DNA of 64,000 nucleotides from Acorus gramineus (Eukaryota > Streptophyta > Magnoliopsida > Acorales > Acoraceae): the NCBI GenBank assembly GCA_030737835.1, contig CM060854.1:12755334-12819333 (forward strand). Direction: 5' to 3'. Positions 55,886-64,000 of the stretch are shown in pieces (within the stretch, counting starts at the first letter, position 1; every line of letters begins with the position of its first letter). The notes beneath the pieces were generated by a model. The model was not told where the DNA came from. It saw nothing but the letters and a program-made list of their open reading frames with translations, and searched no databases. A program made the position numbers and the translations under genes.

Positions 55886-58407
55886 GAAAAAGATATTTTT
55901 GCCCTTTCTCTCTCTCCCCCTCTCTCCAATTTCGTGGAACTCTCTCAAGCTCCCTCTCTTGGTCTTTTTTTTCCCTCTTTGTGTGTGGAGGAGGAGGAAG
56001 AAGCAAATGAAGGAGAAGGTGAAGAAGGAAGCACAAAGAAGGTGAGTTTTGTGTGTGTGTTGTTGTTGTTGTGGTTTCTCCTCTCTCAAGCTCCCTCTCA
56101 TGTCTTCCCTGTTGTGCCTGTGTCAGTCGGAGCGCTCTGATTGAAAATTTGGTTACATAATTTTTTTTTCCCTAAGTTATGTATTCCTGATTTGGGGTTT
56201 GGATTTGATTTTGTTAAAATCCAAGATGAAGAGGTTTAAATATGAGTTTACTATGAGATGTCCAGTTTTGAGTTAGCTTTCGTACAGAAGTGGAATTAGA
56301 TCAACTGGATTCTTGTAGTAAAAGTTATGGGTATTTTTCCAAGTATACCCTGGGGATAAAAATTCTGGCAGCAGCCCTGTTCTATGTTTAGATCTAATTT
56401 CGGATTAGCTAGAGAGATTATCTGATCTTGCCATGAACATGAAAGTTGTAGATAATCTTCTTAGCTTTCCATCGGTCTTGGAATCAAGCAATTCAGAGCT
56501 GTATCAAGGAAGTTATGGCTGTTCCAGTGAAGCTTGCGCAGAATTTCTAGTCGGAGGGCGACTTAGTAAATTTTCCTTAGATATTTGTGATAAATATCTC
56601 TCTCTCTCTCTCTCCCTCCCAATGTTGTCGACAACCTCTGCTGGGCTCTCTCTTCCTCTCATTTCAAGCCCCCCATGTGTTTGATTGAATGACACAAAGA
56701 GAAGGTGAAGGTGGAGGAGGAAGTGGTGGTGGATCTTTGTGTTGTGTGGTTGATCTTCCCTTCTCTCAAGCTCCCTATACATGATCTTCCCCCCCTGATT
56801 TTCAGCTGAAGAGGAGGCTGAGGAGGAGGCTGAGGGGTGGTGGTAGTGGTGGTGGCGGTTGAGGTGGTCGCGGGTGCGTCGAGGGCCCCCGAACCTCCCC
56901 CTTTTGTTCCCCCTCCAAGGTGAGCTCCTCCCCTCCTTTTCTTGATTTTTTTGGCTTAAGGGGTTGGTTGGGAGGTCATGCATGCTTGGTAGTTGGGTTA
57001 GGGTGTGTGTGAGGGGTTGGGGAGGATGAAAATGTGGTTAGAATGGGCTGGGCGCGTGCTGGGCGTCGTCTGCGTTCGTGCGCGCGCAGGCGCGCGCAAG
57101 GGAGCGCTGGTGGGCGCGCAGACGCGCGCGGGCGCGTGCGCGCGGGTGCAGGCGCGAGCGGGGGTGCAAGCGGGAGTACGCGCGGGTGTGCGCGGGCGTG
57201 CGCGCACGCGGGCAGGGCACCTGGGCACTGCGCCTGGGTGCGGGGCAGGGCGCCTGGGCATGCGCCTGGGCGCGGAGCTGGGGACCAGTGCGTGCGTGTG
57301 CTGGGGCGTGCGCGCAGTGCGCGCGGGGGCGCGCTGGGCTAGATGCGCGGTGCGCGCGGGCGTGCGCGTGCGTGCGGCAGTGCGTCGGGGCGCGCGGGCA
57401 GGCGCGCGGCAGTGCGCCGATGGTGCCGGAGTGCGTGCGTGCGTGCGCATTCGTGCGTGCGCGTGCGGGTGGCCATGCGAGCGGCTGCCCGGGGGTGCGG
57501 GAGTGAGTCGGGGTGCTCGGGCTAGCGTGCGTACGGGCCGTATGTACGTTTGCCCGAGTGTTGTGTATTTTTAGTGTATTTTGGGGTATTTGCGTATTTT
57601 ACTCACCAAGTTGATTACCCTGTCTTGCAGATCTTGACGGACGGTCGCGCGACGACCCGGTTATTGGTGAGTGGGACAACCCAACCCAGTTGGGAGGCGC
57701 TATATGCACTTGGGCGTATACCGTCCTCCCCTGGGGCACCATAGTTAATATTAACTGATTAATATGTAATTTGTGCAAGCATGATTAGTGTGTAGAATGC
57801 ATGCCACCCTAGACTTGTATGTTAGGGACTTGCACCCATAGGATATGTGTAAGAGCCGTGCATCCTGTCACCCTGTTTATATGATAGGAAGCCTCGACCT
57901 ATGCATGTGTCCTACTAGTTTGATTTATTAATTAAATGCAAACTTATGATATCTTAGTATGCCTTGGGGAATATTAAGGGGGCCTTGCGAGGTCAACATT
58001 GAGACCCGGGCTAGGGTACTCCGTGTTCTTTGTTTGGTTGGTGGGATGTCCTATATCGGGACCTCAGGTTGCCCTCCCAAGGTTTCTTTTCCTCATTATT
58101 ATCTTATGTATTCCCCGCATCTTGGTTATGCGCGCTGGAGGAATTCTGAAGAATTCAAGACATTAGAGTTGTAGAGATGTGTTGTCAGCGGATCCGAGTG
58201 GATCATATGCGATGGATAGACTGTTCTGTTCCCTTCGTTGGATCCGTGTAGAGACTGCCCCGGCGTTAGAAAGGCTGTCCCGTGCAGGGGCTCCCATCAG
58301 TAGGCACCTCCTGATTTGGTAGACGGACTGTGCTGAATGTGGGAGTGGCCAAACGGCCTACGGAGTGGGGAGAGACTATCAGTGGACCAAGGGTGACCAA
58401 CAGCCTA

Positions 58408-58672
58408 GTCAGTCCCAAGAGCCTATGTCATCTATTGAGGGGTGAGGGTAAGGGTATGGTGGGCCGGCGATGTGGCGACCCACAGGATTGTGTAAGGATG
58501 ATTATCAGCCTTGTAAGTCCCAATATCCTTTGTCACCTATTGAGGGGTGAGGGTGTAGTGGGTTGGCGATAGCGACCCGCTGGATTTGTGTAGTTAGTCC
58601 CAATATCCTATGTCACCTATTGAGGGGTGAGGGTGAGGGTGTAGTGGGTTGGCGATAGCGACCCACTGGATT
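58408..58672 (+). repeat. GGGTGAGGGTGA minisatellite in copy f
   Basis: Three units starting AGTCCCAATATCCTATGTCA, with GGGTGAGGGTGAGGGTG and GGGTTGGCGATAGCGACCC stems. Confidence 0.85.
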
Positions 58673-59320
58673 GTATAGCTGTTGCCATTTGGTGGCTTTT
58701 AATAATGAGATTGTGGATTATTAAGATCTGGTGGTTAATATAATTGTGATGCATGGGTTGTGCTGTTCACTGAGCGTGTGGCTCACCCCTCGCATAATAT
58801 TATTTCTCCAGAGTCATCTGAGTCGGAACTGAAGGAAGAGCTCCCCGAGGGACTTCATCAGTAGCGGAGTAGCGCCACGTCCCGCGAGTATCAGAGGCTA
58901 TCAGCATCCCTTGTGATTGTATGTATTATATTCCGTGCTTGGGCACGCGTTTGTATTGTATTTGGATGTCATTGTATATATTGGCTCTCACAGGGCAAGT
59001 TGATTATGTATCGAGTCTGTAATATGTTTGGATTACAGATTCAGTCTTTTAGCTTCCGCATTTGGTGTATATATCATGTCAGCCCTGCTTTGTAGTCTGT
59101 GTTGTCATTTTAGCTGTTGTGTGAGTATGTTATTGAACTCCTGTTTAGACTGATATCATATATACACTTGCCGCGTGCCGGGGACGCCCGGGGCGTGACA
59201 AAAAGTTGGTATCAGAGCCTGGTCCTGTCAGAGCCAATGGTCTTCTTTTCGTAGAGATGAGTCCTAGGATTTCTATATGAGTATTCTGATCCTAGTGTCT
59301 GGTTTTCTTGGGTTGCTGAT

Positions 59321-59748
59321 ATGCCTCCTCGTGGAGGACGGCGCGGACATGGTCCCTCTCGACCTTTGGAGGTTTCTGGACCTATCAGAGGCGAGGATGC
59401 TACTGGAGAGTCCACGGTTGTGAGGCCAGGATTGGCGCAGGAGCCTCCCGCATGGAAACGTGCATTCGCTCGATAGCGGATTTGGTGGAGACTCAGACCA
59501 AGGCACTGGAGGCCCAGACTAGAATGTTGGCAGAGCAGGCACGGGAGACTCAGGAGCTGCGGGCGGCCCGTGATGCAGTTCCACAGGTCCCCTTGATGGC
59601 AGATCCGCCAGTGGTACCCGAAGTACCCCCAGTCCCCGTGGTGTTCCCAGCGGTGAAAGTTCAGGATCCCCTGGTGAGGGAGGTGGAGCTAGAGGCTGTA
59701 GCGCGAGTATTGAGAATGGTTGTTCGAGTTGAGGAGGCCGGGTTGTAG
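59321..59748 (+). pseudogene. Gag fragment of copy f
   Basis: ATG 59321 opens MPPRGGRRGHGPSRP and stops near 59475; a shifted frame from 59452 continues with a coiled segment (LVETQTKALEAQTRMLAEQA) and a Pro/Val-rich tail. Similar to Tekay-type gag N-termini that begin MPPR. A frameshift prevents one protein. Confidence 0.65.
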
Positions 59749-60450
59749 CTGTCCTGGCAGAAGGCTCCCATCCGTTGGTACCACCGATGCAGTCGGAGGG
59801 GTACTGATAGTGGGAGTATGCCCGGTACAGGCTACCCGGATGGGGATCAATGAATGATGTCGCGAGCGTGGAATCGTTCTCCCCTTCGTTGGATCCGATG
59901 TAGGGACTCCTCAGCGTTAGAAAGGCCTTCCTGACAGAGGGCTCCCATCAGTAGGCACCTCCTGATTTGGGTTCGGACTGTGCTGAATTGTGGGAGCGGA
60001 CCAGGCGGCCCACGGTGTGGAGGAGAGGCTACCGGTGGACCAGGGGTGTAGAGCAGTCTAAGTCTCTCCCAAAGTCCCAATATGTCTCCTTTCGGGAGTG
60101 AGGGTGTGGATGAGGCGAAGACGCGTCGCCTCGTGACCCAATTGTTGTTCGACCATTCCCAAGGATGTTGGGTCCGGTCTTGTGATGGATGTTGAAGGAT
60201 ATCGATGGGTGATTATCTAGATGTAGATGATCCAGTGGGGTTAATAGTGTTCTTTAAGGGTGATGTCTTCTTCCAGACTTCCTACTCTGGATGAGGGGCC
60301 TTGCAGGGTCAGCGTTGAGACCCGGGCTAGGGTACTCCGTGTTCCTTGTTTGGTTGTTGGGGTATCCTATATCGGGACCTCATGGTGCCCTGCCAAGGTT
60401 TCTTTTCCCAGTCAAGGACTACCTTAGAAGCATCAAATTGATGGTGGATT

Positions 60451-60800
60451 AAGTGCGAGTTTTGGTTGGAGAGTATGGCCTTTCTGGGCCACGTGATTTT
60501 CTGGCAAGGGCATATCTGTGGACCCGGATAAGATGCTCGCCGTGTTAAATTGGCGTCGACCGTCGAACCCCGCAGAGATTTGGAGCTTCCTGGGCTTGGC
60601 GGGTTATTACAGGAGGCTTGTCGAGGGTTTCTCGAAGATAGCTGTACCTCTTAACCGCCTCGCTCGGAAGGATGTCCGGTTCGAATGGTCCCCGTCTTGC
60701 GAGGAGAGCTTCCTGGAGTTTAAGCGAAGGCTCACCTCAGCGCCAGTTCACCCCTTCCGTCTGGGAGGGGTGGGTTCGCAGTTTGCTCCGATGCATCGCG
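60451..60800 (+). pseudogene. RT thumb/RNase H start fragment in copy f
   Basis: [16 protein letters not shown], then [32 protein letters not shown] and [20 protein letters not shown]. This is the RT connection to RNase H of Tekay/Del gypsy elements. It lies upstream of the RT palm piece, the reverse of normal order. Confidence 0.8.
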
Positions 60801-61439
60801 GTTGGGTGTGGTGATGCGTTCGATCGGGATTGGGTGCGTCCTATTGCAGCTCAGTGGGCGATCGCTAGTGGACAGGGTTCCACAGTGGCATCTGGAGTCG
60901 CTTCGATAAATCATTGTGTGTTGTAGCTGCCCGGTTGAGGCCAGAGCCCTGTGAGGTGCTCCCAGATCCTATGCTTGTGGTTCGCCCATATGGCAGAGAT
61001 AGCGGGCTTGGGAGGCTACCAGGTAGAGGCCACACCGGGAGGGTGCTGCTAAATGATGACGAGAGCGTGGACTCCCCGTGATGAATCTGCCCATGGAGTG
61101 CAGGATGCCGGAGTTCCAATGGTTGTGATGAGCGGCCTATCTCTGGCGGCATGTAAGCACAGTTGTGGATACTGTCGCGTTTGCCCCACATTGGCCGCGA
61201 ATAAGGAGACGCGATGCTAGCGTTCGTGATGGGACTCAACCGCCTATCAGATAGATGACGTCGCATAGGCATTGTCGAGGTTCGACGACCCCTTAATGCG
61301 TGTCTTGTGGATTGAATGCGGTTGAGCGGCTTACCTAGTGTGTAAGTGTTATCATGAGCGCCAGCCATGCTCGAGGAGCAGAATCCGAACTTGATTGTTC
61401 ATGGTGTTGTTTTGATCTCCCCGTGGAGGTAGAAGATCA

Positions 61440-61700
61440 ATTACCTTTGCCGCGAATCGATGATCTATTTGACCAGCTCTGAGAACGAGTGTCTGCTGTT
61501 AGATCGATCTTCGCACAAGGGTACCACAAGCTGGAGATCCGAGAGTTGGACATCCCGTAGATGGCCTTTCGTGACCGTTCGGGCACTACGAGTTTTAAGT
61601 ACTGCCGTCGGGGTTGACGAATGTGCCGGATGCCTTCGTGGATCTCAAAAGTTTTATTGGGTTTCCGAGGACTACTTTGGTAGTCTTTGTTGAGTTGCTG
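61440..61700 (+). pseudogene. RT palm fragment in copy f
   Basis: LPRIDDLFDQL, YHKLEIRELDIP and GLTNVPDAFVDLKSF are recognisable, with stops and a deletion between them. Colinear with 40020-40260 of copy b. Catalytic FxDD box absent. Confidence 0.75.
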
Positions 61701-61779
61701 TGGTGTGATGATAAGATGATGTGGGTGACCTTGTTTCCCCAGGTTGGCATGCCCTCAGGCAAAGTTCGAGATCATCATC

Positions 61780-62109
61780 GCGTGAAAAGCGTCAGTCCAT
61801 CGAGATTCCTCAGTGGACGTGAGAGTGGGTTGTCAGGGATTGTTGCAGACTCGTTAATGTCACGTTCGGGTCACGACGCCGTCTGGGTGATCATTGACCG
61901 ACTGACTAAGTCCGCGATTCCCTCCCTATCAGACTGATTGAGTCTCTGGACGCCTTGACGTGGGTTTTCACCTTCGCGATTGTTCGTCTTCATGGCACTC
62001 CAGTCGGCGCTATTTTCGGTTGAGACGCGAGGGTTACTTTGAGGTTGTGGTGCGAGCCTCCATTTAAGTATAGCGTTTCATCGCCGATGGACAGCCAGTC
62101 AATGAGGAT
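61780..62109 (+). pseudogene. Integrase core fragment in copy f
   Basis: Reads degenerate QWTxEWVVRDC, SRSGHDAVWVIIDRLTKSA and, after a frameshift, RLHGTPVGAIFG. Breaks off at 62109 where LTR-like sequence begins. Confidence 0.75.
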
Positions 62110-63977
62110 GAAATTTGGGGTCATTATGATATCTGTGGTGTAAGTTAGAACCAGTTTTGCATGGCCTGTCCAGATTCGCGTAGGAATTGACCTGCTTCTG
62201 GAAATAATTTGTTTCGGGCTTGTAGAGGCAAAATTCATGGATTATGATCTCAGAATATCAGAGAATGTGCATGATTTATTTCATAATTTTTGGAAGTGTA
62301 TTGGGTGCTGTGGAGACCAATTAGTAGGGCTGGTTGCATCAGGTTTGGCAGTTTTGCTTGGTTGAGTGTCAAGGAGTTGTTTGCATGTGTCTTGTGTGAT
62401 AATATGGAATTATCAAGGGTTAGGGTATTCATGAAGTAAGCTTATTTGTGTGATAGGAGGTTCCATATTTTAATTGTGGATCATTGGTTGTATTTTGCAG
62501 ATCTCGTAGACCGGACGCGCGACGATCCGGGTATCTGTGAGTGGTTTGGTCCAATCCCCCCCCCCTCTCGAGATGCGCTCGACGCGCGTAGTCGTGCGTC
62601 GCGCATCGATGGGGCATCTTAGCTATACTACTTGTGTAGATAAGTAGTATGGCCATGCTTAAGCTATAAAATGTTAGATATCTTGCATGCTAGGCTTATA
62701 TACATGTATTGTATCCATGTATGAATGATTGTGTTGCATGCGCCCCTCTAGTATGGGCATGTATTTTTTTGTAATGTGTATGGATGTATAGAATATGGCA
62801 TGCCTTAGGTAGTATTGTAATACTACTCTCACCATATTAATTGGAATATCCAGTATGATTAAGTCTGGGTTAATAACGGGCACCTGCCTAATATTCCCTT
62901 GCGATAAGACTCGAGGGAGTGGTGTAGTTGTTGCGCCCATGCTAATGGTGCGAAGCTATGACCAACTTCATGAGATGATGATCTCTCTCGCCCTCTCCCT
63001 CTGAACGAACTGAGTAAGTAGATGCGATTTCCTACTCGACTCAGGTTCGTTTGGAATATTGGCATGCACCTGTTAGTGCGCGAGATCGCGCTTGACCCTT
63101 TCTTTTAAGTTGGTGATATCCAATGCATGCTTAAGTTATGCCTTGTGTGCTTATGATTAATGGCCACGTATGCAGGATTAAGTGGGCCATACCTTGTATG
63201 CATGTTGTATGATTGCTGTTTATGATGTAAATCAATGATTAGGGAGTATCCCTATGATTAATTGATATGTGATCGTGCATATGGTTCATGCACGTAGCTA
63301 AGATTTATCTCTCCTATAAAATATATGCGCATGTTAAAACTAACCAGGCCTATCTGAATTAGGCGTGGGTATGACCCGTTGTCGGTTTGTACCTTATTAG
63401 TTAGAGCGCTAGCGATGTAATCGCCCCCATGCATCCGAGCAATGCACTCGTTTTGGAATTCAGGAGAATTCGTTATCTTATCGTTTAGTTAAATCGGTAG
63501 TTGTGGCATTAAGCTAGGCCTACCCGTGCTAGGCGTGTATATGAACCGCCTGTTGGGTTATGTGCCTTGGGATTATTTCTGCGTGAGAGCAGAGGCAACC
63601 CCCCCCCCTTTGTGTCCGAGTGACGCAACCGTGTGGGAGTACAATAGTGTTCGATATCATCGATATGTGATTATTGAGAGTAGTTGTTTTTCCATTGGGT
63701 TCGCTTTGCGAACATGGAATGTTTACTCCCAATGTCGTCCGAGTTGAAGAGGCCCAGGTTGTAGCTGTCCTGACAGAGGGCTCCCATCCGTAGGTACCAC
63801 CGATGCGTTCAGAAGCGTACTGATCATGGGAGTGTACCAGGTAGAGGCTACCCGGGAGAGGGTTAACGAATGACATTGCGAGCGTGGAATCGTTCTCCCC
63901 TTCGTTGGATCCGATGTAGGAACTTCTCGGCATTGGAAAAGTTGTCCTGACAGAGGGCTCCCATCCGTAGGTACCAC
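62110..63977 (+). mobile_element. Partial giant-LTR-like segment, copy g (runs off window)
   Basis: Joins the integrase fragment abruptly. It lacks the GC-rich core and has AT-rich sequence to 62490. It then shows the family module: acceptor TTTTGCAG ending 62500, a 36-nt mini-exon 62501-62536 and donor GTGAGTGG. After that come the same GCGCTCGACGCGCGTAG-type block, a short C-run (about 62559-62571) and GGTACCACCGATGCGTTC modules near the end. No TSD can be checked. Confidence 0.55.
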
Positions 63978-64000
63978 CGAGGCGTTCGGAAGCGTACTGA

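Larger units (their letters stand above)
54565..56109 (+). mobile_element. Giant LTR, copy e (5' portion only)
   Basis: Starts TGTTATGCCTGTGTCATTTG after AAACC (54560-54564). Follows the family layout to CTCTCTCAAGCTCCC (about 56084), where another family member inserts at 56110. Contains a hAT element. Its remainder should lie beyond the window. Confidence 0.75.
56110..62109 (+). mobile_element. Giant-LTR retrotransposon, copy f (5' LTR and internal region; 3' LTR not in window)
   Basis: 5' LTR 56110-59200 (3091 bp), starting TGTTGTGCCTGTGTCAG and ending CGGGGCGTGACA; PBS 59207-59218 (TGGTATCAGAGC). Donor 56919/56920, GC-rich core about 57040-57545, acceptor ending 57630, mini-exon 57631-57666, minisatellite 58408-58672, acceptor ending 58811, frame ending ELPEGLHQ with stop at 58862-58864. 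TTCCC at 56105-56109 should be its left TSD. The internal region is colinear with copy b but keeps more pol. Confidence 0.82.

Noticed and set aside
28600..58660. GGGTGAGGGTGA as interstitial telomere repeats
   Set aside because: The plant telomere unit is TTTAGGG; the tract is part of a 75-110 bp minisatellite unit.

Overview
This is a piece of a flowering-plant nuclear chromosome. Three intron-containing nuclear genes in the first 13.4 kb show this: eIF3 subunit l, the photosystem I subunit PsaH with a chloroplast transit peptide, and a plant-specific RopGEF. No RNA genes or CRISPR arrays were found. The sequence alone does not let me name the lineage.

Gene island (1-13.4 kb). eIF3l (+, 7 exons), PSAH (+, 3 exons) and a ROPGEF (-, 7 exons) all splice in phase with GT-AG introns into full-length proteins of 526, 145 and 535 residues. 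Their promoters fit their jobs: telo-boxes and a site II motif before eIF3l, G-boxes and an I-box before PSAH. The introns hold small DNA transposons and one 5'-truncated LINE with clear target-site duplications (TSDs).

Transposon-rich AT-rich tract (13.4-27.8 kb). It holds a Mutator-like element with long inverted repeats, LINE fragments, a decayed L1 with RT and RNase H, a decayed Ty1/copia polyprotein directly next to that L1, and three copies of a palindromic MITE.

Nested retrotransposon block (27.8-52.2 kb). Three pieces of one pseudogene, related to AVT3 vacuolar amino-acid transporters, lie at 27.9, 31.7 and 52.1 kb. Joined, they read as one frame, so the roughly 24 kb between them came from insertions. 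A solo giant LTR (28047-31647) and a Ty3/gypsy element (31735-52072) went into the pseudogene. The gypsy element then took a complete giant-LTR element (32166-44973), which itself carries a solo giant LTR (32818-36004), plus another solo giant LTR (46948-50620) and a small solo LTR (51415-52017). Each insertion has TG...CA ends and a 5-bp TSD. Subtracting the insertions gives 451 bp for both gypsy LTRs, which checks the reconstruction.

Right end (52.2-64 kb). A minisatellite and a perfect 66-bp palindrome are followed by the 5' end of a Tat-like gypsy element, cut by another giant LTR. That LTR contains a hAT element and is cut in turn by a further giant-LTR element that runs off the window.

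The most unusual object is the giant-LTR family. Its LTRs are 3.1-3.7 kb with an initiator-Met tRNA primer site. They are non-autonomous, with a short internal region holding decayed Tekay/Del-like pol pieces in scrambled order. The LTRs carry a conserved intron-like layout around a hypervariable GC-rich core.
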